Shown here one piece after another: positions 43,896 through 55,322 of a stretch of DNA of 64,000 nucleotides. Source of the stretch: Cryptomeria japonica (Eukaryota > Streptophyta > Pinopsida > Cupressales > Cupressaceae); NCBI RefSeq assembly GCF_030272615.1, contig NC_081415.1, positions 107,241,254 through 107,305,253 on the forward strand, in the 5' to 3' direction. The notes under the pieces were generated by a model. It saw only the letters and a list, made by a program, of their open reading frames with translations, did not search any database and was not told the origin of the DNA. Numbering within the stretch: position 1 is the first letter of the stretch; the number at the start of each line of letters is the position of its first letter. Position numbers and translations under genes: made by a program.

Positions 43896-43965
43896 CAAAT
43901 TGGCAGCAACTAGAGCGAATGTTGTGGGGATAATTTTTGTGCACTGTAATGGCTGCTTTCATTAG
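43896..43965 (+). pseudogene. Decayed paralogue of exon 3 of the cysteine-rich peptide gene
   Basis: After an acceptor-like GATGCAG the sequence aligns with 722-808. G-G-x-A-C/G-C-A-A-C-x-A-G-A-G-x-G-A blocks and the TGCTGT/TGTTGT cysteine codons are kept. Two in-frame stops (TAG, TAA) and a deletion of about 9 bp break it. The stop and first 3' UTR bases (TTAGAAGGGATTGTTTA) match the intact gene almost exactly. Exons 1 and 2 were not found upstream, so only the 3' end survives. Confidence 0.6.
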
Positions 43966-44059
43966 AAGGGATTGTTTATGGAAGATATAATACTAAATAA
44001 ATCGCAACGAAATTAATTATGGAATATCCAATTTCTTTTCTAAAATAAAGACTAAAGAA

Positions 44060-46840
44060 AGTACCAAGCCCACACAAAATTAAAAATCTAAAGCAATGCT
44101 AGTATATGGAGGATCAATACCGTTAGGATTTCACGAAAAATTTTGTGGGACAAGACTATCAATAGACGCACAATCAATGAGAATTCTTAACTCCTTCAAA
44201 CTAGCGTATAAGACGATCAATAAAACTAAGATCATCCTATACGAGAAACATTATCTCCCATGCTTGAAGGTTGAGAACCAAATGACTAAGAGCCTTTGCC
44301 ATGTCTAGAAGACCAATTGCAGGCACACCTTTCTCCTAAAGGACAAGAGGATTCACAAGGTTTCTTGTAATAATGCAACACTCTAATGCTTTCTAAAAAA
44401 TTCGAGGTATGAATCAATGAAACCTTAGCATAAAGGATTATTTTGACATAAAGAGTTGGAGATCATAAAATATATTCCTATTTAATTGAGATGCCAATCT
44501 AAAAGTTATTTTGTACACAAAATATAAGGCTTAAGGGCATCAAAAAGAAGTTGAATCCAAAATTAGGGGAAGTTTTAGCCTTAGAAAAATGAAAAAAAAT
44601 GTTAGCAGAAATGGATACCCATTATGCTTTGAGATGCCAACCCATTTTCCTTTAGATCCTCAAGGAAACGGGTACCTATTATTTATGTAATGGGTATTCA
44701 TTATAAAAAAAACAGGTATTTCTGATTTTAATTTTCACTTGATGATGAAAAAGAAGGAAACATATGCTCAAGATATGTTTCCACTATGACACACTACCAT
44801 CTCATCTCACCAATGTCCCCTGCTAGCTTATCCTCAAGATATGCTCCTTTGTCATTTTTCTATTTTTCTTTTCAAATATATTTAAGTTTAAATTAGGTTT
44901 TATAAACTAATAATGGTGTGATATAAAGTAGAACAAATATCTATTTAAAATTTCCTTAAATCCTGTGAAAAATTATAATATTTTTTGAGATAGATTGTAA
45001 GACAACAATATAGTAGCATCTTATATTACTATTTTTAAAAATATTTACATTAATATATTGAAGAGAATGGTATCCATCATTGAATCTTGCCATGAGCTAT
45101 CACTAATTATCTCATGAATCACATTCCAAAGTGCATGCATGAAACAATCAAAAAGCTCATTAAATTAATACAAAACCCCTTCAATATTGCATGAAAATAT
45201 AATCCTTAGAAAATGTTATCTCTATTACAATATTTTCTCATAGTAATAGTGTTATTCATCATTGAATCCACAAGAATCAAGTTAAATTAGGATTTTTTAT
45301 CATTCTTTGTAAGTAAAGAGTGTTTTTAGCTAATAAATAAAAAATATAAGAACAACTAGTAAGTAGTAAATGGAAATAACTAATTTGCATATAAAAAGAA
45401 CGTTTAATCCTCCTCAATAAATGAAAAAATCATCTCTATTAGCTATGAGTATTTTTTTAATATTTTAAATCATTTTCTAGAAACTATTTGTTTAATTATA
45501 AACAAACATTACACACAATAAACATAAATAAAAGTAAACATGAGATTGAATTTAGACTTACATACATTAGTTTAAGTAAAATCATTTAGAATTTTTTTAA
45601 TAGCCAATTCCCTTTTAAACACACACTTATAGTTGTGCACTCCTAACATTCATCACTTAGCGTTGATAAATACCCTTAGAGATTAGACTAATCATATTTT
45701 AAGTCTCTCACATATCTTTAATCTAGATCAAATAAAAAAAAAAATAAGAAATTTTTTGATGTACTTTCAACAAATAGTTCATAATCAAATAAATATATTA
45801 AGCATAACAACTTTTAAAGTCTCATGGATTAGGTAGTTCTTATTCCTTCCTATAATATTACTTCTAGAAAGGGGTGAACGAGGCTTTGCATTATTACATA
45901 AACTACATGTCAAAAAATTAGTGTTACAAAATAAATTAGAAAGGATGAAACATTTTGTATTATAGCTCGATTTTGTCTTCACTTTATAAGATAGACTTCT
46001 GCATGTCTCAACTTAGACAAATTAGTATCATCTATGTTTTCAAATGTATATTTTCATTTCATCTAAGATAAAGCTGAAATATTTTAATTTTATTAATATT
46101 TCCAATTGTATATTTTCCTATATTTTACATTATTTTTATGTGTTGACTCATTTATTTATTTCTATACATACCTAGTTTAATATTGATCTTCCAATATGGT
46201 GGGCCTATCCCATAGGATTTAAAGTGTTCCTCTTCAAAGTTTTATAGTTATTAGATCATTGTCTAATATAAAATTTGTATCTCTATATATGGATTTCAAC
46301 TCATGAGAACTCAATGATACTTGTATGTTCGGTCATACATGACCTAGGTGATTTCCATTCCCATGTGTCACCCCTTTAGTGGTGTCACATTTTATCACAT
46401 TTTATCATATTCTCATAAATCATATGAATATTTTTTAATATAAACAACACTTATGATGAGTTTGAGCATGTATTTTATCCTATAGTTGACTCATAATAAG
46501 AACTTTTCTTAACTTTCCTTGTATCTTAGCTTCTCAGGAATACATCAAAACCTCCTTGTAATTGAATTAGTTGAACAAGTGAATTTAACTAGTAATACCT
46601 ACATCAATAGAAACAAGGGTAATTGAGTACTTCCCCTATCTAAAATTTGACGTAGAATATCTTTTTCTCATAATTTCATACAAATGTATCTTGAGGCTAG
46701 AAATTAATTATTTATTAAATCTAATAACAATCTTAATATCTCATTTTGGGATGTTAAATTTTTATTAAATTTTTTTTTCATTTATGATAGAATTCTCTTA
46801 CAATGTGCATTTATTTTAATGGCATGGCTAGTACATTATA
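44060..46840. other. AT-rich DNA without recognised features
   Basis: No counterpart in copy 1. The 70-codon frame at 44,096-44,308 and others have no motif. No terminal repeats were spotted. Confidence 0.45.
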
Positions 46841-48342
46841 GTAGTATCTATATATTCTTCTATTATAATTCCATCTTTTACTAAATTTATAAGTAAACCA
46901 AATGAGTAAAAACCAAAATATAATGAACACATAATTTCTTTAATCATGAAAATATTTTAACTCAATATATACCTATACAAACATCATTCATGATCAACAT
47001 CATAAGAAAATACCCCATCAAATAGCACCCTTGGAAAAACTTAAGTTAAAATATGTAAATCATGTAAACCTATTTTGAGATGAATGGATGAATCATGTAT
47101 ACTTAGATCTTAATGACCAACAAATTTGAAGTTGCAAGATCCATGATTCTTCTTTTATCTATTGATCAATTGTCATGGGCCAAAATGACTACAAGAGAAT
47201 ACCTTTCTATACATTTACAAGTTTGGATTTATGATAAATACATTAAGAGATCTCTCTAGCTAATGAAAGATTTGTAGTGAATACAATTCTCTTATCCCTT
47301 TTCAAAGAATGTAATATGCTGAGATAAATACAATATCTTGTACATAGATCCACGTTTGAAGAATATAATTACATATATAGAATATTGAGATGTTTCATCC
47401 TTTCAATTTATTTGGGACTCGTAATGTTGGAAATGAGAGCCTTAGCCTAGGAATGTAAACTAAGATCTTAATCATTCACTTCTTCCAACATTCATCGGGG
47501 AATAATCAACAAGTTTCAACTTTAAATCCTAAAGGAGATATGGAGACTTTAGTTAATTGTTCCCTTCTTTTGTTGTATGGATAATAGCTTATGTTTGTAT
47601 CTATATTCATCTATTATAATTTCATCTTTTACTAAATTTATAAGAAAACCGAATGATTTAACAACAAAAACTTAATGAACACATAATCTCTTTAACCAAT
47701 AAAATATCTCAACTCAATATATACTTACACAAACATCATCCATGATCAACCTTGTAGGAAACTCCCCCATCAAATAGCACTCTTGGAAGCACTTGGTTTA
47801 AAATATATACATTATATAAACCTATTGAATAGATTAATAACATATAATTAAATCTTAATGGCCACCATATTTGAAGTTGCAAGACCCATGATTCTTCTTT
47901 GACCTTTTCATCAATTGTCATGGGCCAAAATGACTACAAGAGAAAACCTTTCTATATATTTATAATTTTGTATTTATGATACATACATTAAGAGAGCTCT
48001 AGATAATGAAAGAGTAGTAGTGAATACAATTCTCTTACACCATCTCCAATAATATAATATGGTAAGACAAATATCACATCTTGTACATATTACGATCTAT
48101 TCTTGAAAAATATAACAACTTAAAATATACAATGATGAGGAATTTCATTGTTCGAGTTTCTTTCAGATCCATATTCTTGGAAATGGGAGCCTTAGCCTAG
48201 GAATTTAAACTAAGAGATCTTACTCATTCACTACTTCCAAGATTCATTGGGGAATAACCAACAAGGTTCTTGACTTTCTATCCTAAAGGAGAGATGAATA
48301 CTTTAGTTAATTGTTCCATTTTTTCGTTATTCTGACTTGATT
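46841..48342 (+). repeat. 751-bp tandem duplication, two diverged copies
   Basis: The units correspond base for base with an offset of 751 bp. For example TATTATAATT is at 46,861 and 47,612, and GTCATGGGCCAAAATGACTA is in both. Both end near a TAGTTAATTGTTCC block. Similarity is high but with many substitutions and small indels, so the duplication is not recent. It is non-coding. Confidence 0.8.
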
Positions 48343-49774
48343 TGAATATGAATATGTAAGATCTAAATGACAATATTCAACATAAGTAAAAAGACACATA
48401 ACTATTCAAGGATTATTAATTCCTTTTTGATGTTAATTATAACCCAACTATCATCTCATCTTCAGTGCCTTCCAAGGTTGTTCATCAAGTATCTTCATAT
48501 TTATTTGGATTTTCTTCATTTTATTTAGCACATTTGGATTCACACATGTTGATAGTTGAGAATTCTTCCATCGCACATACTATTAGACTATTCCTTTCAT
48601 CTCCTTTCATTTATTTTCTTCTAATTTGGTCTTACTATTTGGTCATTAGATTTATTTCTTCTTAAAATATATCTATCTATATATATGCATATATACATAT
48701 AAATTCATATATAGACATGTATATGTGCATATATAAATTTTCAACATGTATATATATAAACATCACTAATAAAAGTTATATCAAGAATATAACAAATGTT
48801 TAATTGAAAATGAAAAATATTTTATCTTTTATTAATTCTTCAAGTGAAATTTCTTCAATTATCTTATAATTAAAAGCTTGAAATATTGTTTTATATAAAC
48901 GTTATTCTAAAAAAATGATTTATTTGTTATAAAAAATTATTGGTCAATACATATTTTGATAGGAATGTTTATCTAACCTGTGGAAAAATATATAAAAATC
49001 TTGAAATCTTTGGTGAACTTACTATCATAGAAAAACATATTTATTTCAAGAGAATTTCATTAAAGGGGTGCACTTCAAACAAATTGTTCTTAAAGAAACC
49101 TTATTCACATTGAATATTCGTTGAATAAGATCATCAAGCTTGTGACTGTATGGAGTAATAGCATTTCAATGTGTTCACACAAGTGGAAAGACTTGATGAT
49201 AGTCACAAGCATCATCATCATGTAAATTTCAGATTACTCAATTGTCAACTGGGTGTTGTGAACGGAAAATCCGTTCACATGATTTTTAATATTATTATCC
49301 AAGAAAACCAGACATTAATCAATTTAGACGAATAAAACAAATATATTTATTTATGTAATTTTTTATTGTGTAAATGTATACTATTTTATATTTCAAATAC
49401 TTGACATTCTATTTCACCGACGAAAATAAAAAAAATAATTTCAAATACCGCAAATGAAGAATCAAATCAAATCAATTGAATTATATGTATACTATTTTAT
49501 ATTTCAAATACTTGACATTCTCTTCACTGGACATAATTTGCTTACTTGATTTCAACCACATATTCGTCACTAAATATTCAAGTGGTAGACGTCTCACATT
49601 ATTATAATTGGAAGCTATTTCGCGTTAGAAGATAAGTTTGACGATTTCAAGTTAGCTTAGTAAGAGTTGTCTTCATCGTCTTCCAAACGATGGACATACC
49701 TAATTTTCGACCGTTGCCTTGTGGAACGTACATGTTGGGTCATGGGTCATTGGTCATTAGTCTCGCATTTATTG

Positions 49775-50640
49775 TTCTGTTGCCAAAGTCAAAATACATG
49801 TTGGGTCATGAGTTTCATATTTTGAGTCATCGGTCATAAGTTTCATATGTTGGGTCATGAGTTTCATATGTTGGGTCATGAGTTTCATATTTTGAGTCAT
49901 CGGTCATAAGTTTCATATGTTGGGTCATGAGTTTCATATGTTGGGTCATGAGTTTCATATTTTGAGTCATCGGTCATAAGTTTCATATGTTGGGTCATGA
50001 GTTTCATATGTTGGGTCATAAGCTTCATATTGATTGTCTTGTGGCCAAAGTCAAAATAAACTTTATTTTGTACAAGTTGGGTCACGAGTCTCAAATTTTG
50101 AGTCATTCGTCATAAGTCTCGTATTGCCGAAACCAAAATTTGATCTTTGCTCACATTGATTGTTCTGTTGCCAAAGTCAAAATGCATGTTGGGTCATGAG
50201 TTTCATATTTTGAGTCACTGGTCATAAGTTTCATATGTTGGGTCATGAGTTTCATATGTTGGGTCATAAGCTTCATATTGATTGTCTTGTGGCCAAAGCC
50301 AAAATAAACTTTATTTTGTACAAGGTGGGTCATGAGTCTCAAATTTTGAGTCATTGGTCATAAGTCTCTTGTTGCCAAAACCAAAATTTCAACGTTGCTC
50401 ACATTGATTGTTCTGTTGCCAAAGTCAAAATACATGTTGGGTCATGAGTTTCATATTTTGAGTCATTGGTCATAAGTTTCATATGTTGGATCATGAGTTT
50501 CATATGTTGGGTCATAAGCTTCATATTGATTGTCTTGTGGCCAAAGCCAGAATAAATTTTATTTTGTACAAGTTGGGTCATGAGTCTCAAATTTTGAGTC
50601 ATTGGTCATAAGTCTCCTGTTACCAAAACCAAAATTTCAA
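49775..50640 (+). repeat. Higher-order minisatellite: units of 388, 248 and about 230 bp
   Basis: The marker TTCTGTTGCC recurs at 49,775, 50,163 and 50,411. The second and third units are in a 248-bp register. The first is longer by 140 bp, two extra copies of a 70-bp subunit made of GTTGGGTCATGAGTTTCATA and TTTTGAGTCATCGGTCATAAG blocks. The three near-identical minus-strand frames (about 67 codons) are by-products. The homologous part of copy 1 has only three diverged simple units. Confidence 0.9.
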
Positions 50641-50699
50641 CTTTGACTTTAAATACTTACAGATTAATTATAGCAATATCATACTACCCCATACTTCTT

Positions 50700-50766
50700 G
50701 TGGGATTGAACTTGTGACCTCTCTTTCAACAATACAAGTTCTCTGCCACTCGGCCAACTCAAGTTG
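50700..50766 (-). mobile_element. tRNA-derived SINE head, minus strand (copy 2)
   Basis: On the minus strand it reads a perfect A box TGGCCGAGTGG (50,757-50,747) and a B box AAGTTCAATCCC (50,713-50,702) with tRNA-like spacing. It is homologous to 3976-3910. The body present in copy 1 is deleted here. Confidence 0.65.
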
Positions 50767-52370
50767 TGTGAATATCTTTATATTAGAAGATCGTACCATT
50801 CGTAAGTGACTTTTTTTCATTGAACAAAGATGAGATATATAAAACTGTATAAAGGATAGCAGACTAGATTTTCAGTACTTCATTATTCAGTTTTCTTCTG
50901 TTTGTATACTATTAGACTAGAATTTTATTTTTAAAAAATTAATTTTTTAATTTCTAGAATAGACAATTTATAAATTCTTAATGTTTTTTGTCTTTGTTAA
51001 TTTTATATCAATTTTTCATTTATAAACATACATTTCATCATAATCAGAAATTCTTTCTACGTGCATTGGTTATATCTTTTAATCATATTGAGATAAGACC
51101 ATGTCAATGGCAATAATTTTAGTGGTTAAATCTCATCACCTCTCTCACTCCCACAAAATGACTTGTAATAAAGGTTGCTTGCTTTAAACAAGTTATATGT
51201 GTTTATGTTTTCTACCATTACAAGGAGGAAGAGTGGAGGATTCTATTGTATTCTATCTTGAATGTGCATTAGTCACGCAGAAGGTAAGCATCTCAATTAT
51301 GTAACTTTGTTTTGTCATATTTTTTATGATGAATTTATCATGTCTATACTTTATATTAAACTTATCACGTGTATTCTTAATTTTTACCATCATATTGTTA
51401 TTGTATCTAGACTTTTAATTCTAATCTTTCTCTCTTTCTTTGATTCATGTATACCCCTTCTTAAAAACATAAAAATATTTTTTGTATATTATTACCAATC
51501 ACATTTAAGTTTATATATAGTTCATAAATGGATTTGGGATCATGACTCTTATTATTTTTCTTTTAGTTGTGTTTATCCTCTTTCTTTTGTGTATGTTTTC
51601 TTATGTATATTTATGCATTATGAACCTACATGTAAATGATCTTCAAATTAATTATACGAGTGTGGATAATTTGTATAACTAGTCACAATAAGAAATGAGC
51701 TGTCCTACAATAGGTTTACTATTTTACCACTCTATTCTATTATTAGGGGTAGAAATAAAAAAGGTGAATATCATGCTATGTGTTTGGGATATATTTTAGA
51801 TATACCTTGAAGTTGGTTCTTTCATAACAAGTACTATATGAAGTTAGCTTACATCTAGAGTATGTTTTGCATTTGTATATGTAGTCACACAAATCTGTCC
51901 ATTTTAATTAAATGAATATTTCACTATTTATTTGATTAAAAATCCACTAGCCATCAATTAATTAAATTAATATTTAATTAATTCATCCCCAAACATTCTT
52001 CTATTAATTAAATAAATTATTCAATTTATTTTAATTAATTCATTAAATCAAATTCCAATCAATTAAATAAATAAAATCAATTTATTTAATTAAATCCCCT
52101 TTTCCTCTTTTAAATAAATTAAATAAAATATTTATTTAAATCATTATCCCCACCCCACTTGCATTTTCCTACAAATGCAACTTGCACACATTTATTGAAA
52201 TAAATGAATTTTTATTTTAATAAAATCCTATTTTCCCTCACCCACCAAATCCACTTGCAAAATCTAATCCCCTTCTAGATTCTTCTAGCCCCTTCCTAAT
52301 TAGCCTAATCCATCTCCTAAATATTGTCACATTCCTAAGCAAAATGGAGTCACTTCTCAAAGTCTAAAAG

Positions 52371-52495
52371 TCTTTGATAACCATTAAAAGCTTTCAACCT
52401 TCAACCGCTTAAATCCTCAAAGTCTTTGATAACCATTGAAGGCTTCCAACTTTCAACCACTTAATCCCCAAAAGTCTCCAATAACCATTAATGGT
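52371..52495 (+). repeat. 52-bp repeat, 2.4 copies, in the LTR U3
   Basis: TCTTTGATAACCATT-A/G-AAGGCTT begins at 52,371 and 52,423, with a third partial copy (TCTCCAATAACCATTAATGG) at 52,475. All are 52 bp apart. Repeats in U3 upstream of a TATA box often serve as enhancers; here that is inference. Confidence 0.85.
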
Positions 52496-52856
52496 TAATT
52501 CAACCCTCCCACATGGTTAAAACATTTGTTTTGACTCAACCTCTACCCAACCCAAGGGTCTCATCAAGCCTTTAATGCTTTGACCATGATTATCTCTTAA
52601 TCATTTGCACAAAGGTTTATCCTTGGATTAACTCCTAATCTTGTGGGTAATCCTAATTTAGGCTTGACCCTTAGCCTTTAGATAACCATGAGGTCTTCTC
52701 AGGCCTTTAATGCCTCCAACCTCTTCTTTCAACCCAACCCTATGTTGACATTTGTCACCATTTCATTGGTGCAAATTGTGCACATGGATTCCCAACTTTC
52801 AAGTTTGACCCTTGATTAAACCTTTCAATCCTAGCCATCCATTGCTCCATTTTTCC

Positions 52857-52865
52857 TATAAATAG
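52857..52865 (+). promoter_or_regulatory. TATA box of the Gypsy LTR
   Basis: TATAAATAG in a C-rich context, about 460 bp before the LTR end. Transcription would start about 30 bp downstream, near 52,890, marking the U3/R border. Confidence 0.65.
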
Positions 52866-53318
52866 AGCCCATTCTTTCATAATCCAGATCCTGAAAACTT
52901 GTAAGCATTTAGACTATAGACATTTTAGAGAGCATTTAGCATAGCATAACTAAATCTTGTCTTTTTGGTTAAAATACATCATTTTAGCATAAAAATAGCT
53001 TTTCATTTCATATTTGGAGCTATTCTACAAATCTCAATCCTCCATAAGCATCCATAGTGCAAAAAGCTGCTGAGAGCTACACTATTTTGGAACTTGGAGA
53101 GGAGAGGAAGAAGGGAGAAGGAGCTAATATCATGCTAAGAGATAGTTGGAGATGTCTCATTATCTTTACTTCTTTAGTTAGATACATTAGTATGTTTTTA
53201 GTGTCTCTTTTGGAATGCCTTCATATGTTTTAGTTTTAGATTGACTAACGCTAATGCTTTGTGTGTTTTGTGTTGTTTGATCTTAGACTAACCTTGTGCC
53301 ATTTAGGAGGGCATCATT

Positions 53319-53358
53319 TGGTGAACCCGACGTGAATCGAACACGCAACCTTCTGATC
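53319..53358 (+). other. Primer-binding site: 40-nt complement of tRNA-Trp(CCA)
   Basis: Starts TGGTGAACCCGACGTGAA. From memory of plant nuclear tRNA-Trp, the reverse complement of all 40 nt equals its 3' part, from the base after the anticodon to the CCA end. It covers the end of the anticodon arm, the variable loop, the T arm (GTTCGATTC) and the acceptor strand. Normal primer sites match 11-18 nt. It starts 2 bp after the LTR. This is the only element in the window not primed by initiator tRNA-Met. Confidence 0.8.
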
Positions 53359-53416
53359 CTTTTTTTTTGAAAATTAACAATTTTGCTTGTTGAAACTGCC
53401 ACACAGGTCGTGCTTC

Positions 53417-53668
53417 GGCGCTATTGCAAGATTTTCTTTTAGTGCTATTGTCCATATAATAGTGCTAATGAAAAAGTTTTAGCGCTACTGATTCCATTCT
53501 AGCGCTTTTGTCACAGTTCTAGCGCTATTGACACACTTCCAGCACTTTTGTCTTTTCGGGTTTTCTCTTCTTTCAGCGCTACTGTGTAAATTAGCGCTTC
53601 TACGTCTGCAGACTAGCGCTATTGTATTAATTAGCATTTTTGTCTAAAAAATCAGAATAGCGCTATTG
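53417..53668 (+). repeat. AGCGCTATTG motif array, 12 copies, partly in 20-bp register
   Basis: Copies or near-copies start at 53417, 53441, 53461, 53481, 53501, 53521, 53541, 53575, 53593, 53615, 53633 and 53659. Six in a row are exactly 20 bp apart while the bases between them differ. The palindrome AGCGCT is the best-conserved part. It lies in the transcribed leader shortly after the primer site. Confidence 0.85.
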
Positions 53669-53852
53669 TGACAGAGTGTTGTCCAATTCGCTTTGTAACC
53701 AAAAATCAGAATTTAGGCTTGTGTAAGCCCACACTAACATTTGACCATTGATTGTGTGCAGGTTCTAATCTTTTTTTGTGTGTGCAGGGGAAGGAGTTAG
53801 TTTAAATGCCATAAAATCTTTCTTTTTACTTTCTTTAAAAAGTTGGTTAAAA

Positions 53853-54587
53853 AGAATCCATTTTTCCTTCTTGCACAAGTTAAAATCAACCTCACATTTT
53901 ACTTTGGAGTGCATAAAATGAACCTAAAACTTGTTTTTGGTGCTTAAAAAGAACATTCATCTTTCTTTTATTGCAAAGTAAAAGGAACAACAACTTCAAA
54001 TTTTGCTTTCATTGCAAGTTAGGGATACATTTTGTTTTGGTGCTTAAAATCAACAAAACAAATTTTCTTTCTTGCATCAAACTTTAAAAAATCACAATCC
54101 ACACTTCAATTTTTGGTGCAGTAAAAAAGAACAATCCACTTGTCTTGATTTTTAGCAAAAACAAATTTTCCTTCAAGCAAAAACGTGTTTTTCATTAAGT
54201 TGACCAGGATTTCCAAATTCTAGATTACAAAACACATTGCCTTTGAAGTTAAAAAGAACACCATGGCTGTTGGAGCAACATCTCCAAATAGTTAGATCAT
54301 CTTTGCAAATGTTGGATTAAAAAGAACAAGTGAATTTCGTGTTTGGCACACTTGTGCACAAAAGTCAGTCGAGTGGTCCTACCTCTAACACACACTATCC
54401 TCTCCCTTGGCTCTCATGGTCCTAGGTGCAAGAGAAAAGTGTTAGTAACACTCAAAATTTTATCTTTTTTAAGAGAGGCCTACCAAGGGATCGATACTCT
54501 TGGGAATGACCTCGAGCGGTAAATCCTTCGAGCCGCTATAGAAATCAGGTGAGAGCGAAAGCTGTAGCCTTGGGTATAGCTATTCCT
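53853..54587 (+). repeat. 735-bp tandem duplication, unit 1 (Gypsy leader)
   Basis: Matches 54588-55322 without indels and with only a handful of substitutions that I could spot (for example CACACTTG/CACGCTTG, CTCTCATGG/CTCTCGTGG, AGCTATTCC/AGCTGTTCC). It is non-coding. Confidence 0.92.
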
Positions 54588-55322
54588 AGAATCCATTTTT
54601 CCTTCTTGCACAAGTTAAAATCAACCTCACATTTTACTTTGGAGTGCATAAAATGAACCTAAAACTTGTTTTTGGTGCTTAAAAAGAACATTCATCTTTC
54701 TTTTATTGCAAAGTAAAAAGAACAACAACTTCAAATTTTGCTTTCATTGCAAGTTAGGGATACATTTTGTTTTGGTGCTTAAAATCAACAAAACAAATTT
54801 TCTTTCTTGCATCAAACTTTAAAAAATCACAATCCACACTTCAATTTTTGGTGCAGTAAAAAAGAACAATCCACTTGTCTTGATTTTTAGCAAAAACAAA
54901 TTTTCCTTCAAGCAAAAACGTGTTTTTCATTAAGTTGACCAGGATTTCCAAATTCTAGATTACAAAACACATTGCCTTTGAAGTTAAAAAGAACACCATG
55001 GCTGTTGGAGCAACATCTCCAAATAGTTAGATCATCTTTGCAAATGTTGGATTAAAAAGAACAAGTGAATTTCGTGTTTGGCACGCTTGTGCACAAAAGT
55101 CAGTCGAGTGGTCCTACCTCTAACACACACTATCCTCTCCCTTGGCTCTCGTGGTCCTAGGTGCAAGAGAAAAGTGTTAGTAACACTCAAAATTTTATCT
55201 TTTTTAAGAGAGGCCTACCAAGGGATCGATACTCTTGGGAATGACCTCGAGCGGTAAATCCTTCGAGCCGCTATAGAAATCAGGTGAGAGCGAAAGCTGT
55301 AGCCTTGGGTATAGCTGTTCCT
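54588..55322 (+). repeat. 735-bp tandem duplication, unit 2 (Gypsy leader)
   Basis: Second unit, directly abutting the first. Its near-identity means it arose recently, perhaps in the element's last replication cycles or after insertion. Confidence 0.92.

Larger units (their letters stand above)
43560..51879 (+). repeat. Segmental duplication, copy 2
   Basis: Collinear with 220-6730. Relative to copy 1 it has about 3.5 kb of extra DNA at 44.1-48.7 kb, an expanded GGTCATGAG repeat array, a shortened SINE, and no LINE at about 50.99 kb. It ends at 51,879 where the Gypsy LTR begins. Copy 1 continues uninterrupted across the matching point near 6,718. Confidence 0.75.
51880..53316 (+). repeat. 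5' LTR of the Gypsy element, 1,437 bp
   Basis: Starts TGTAGTCACACAAATCTG and ends GGGCATCA, 2 bp before the primer site. The left limit is set by loss of homology with copy 1. The right limit is inferred from the primer site. The first 350 bp are TTAATTAAAT-rich. Confidence 0.8.

Noticed and set aside
49897-50602. Three near-identical 67-69 codon frames on the minus strand
   Set aside because: They repeat with the 248-bp minisatellite period and consist of M-K-L-M-T-Q-H repeats. They follow from the repeat and are not genes.
49775-50640. CRISPR array
   Set aside because: Repeats are long, adjacent and lack unique spacers of uniform length. The genome context is plant nuclear.
50700-50766. 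Functional tRNA gene
   Set aside because: A and B boxes are present but the acceptor stem and anticodon arm do not pair, and the same head occurs in the other locus copy with a SINE body.
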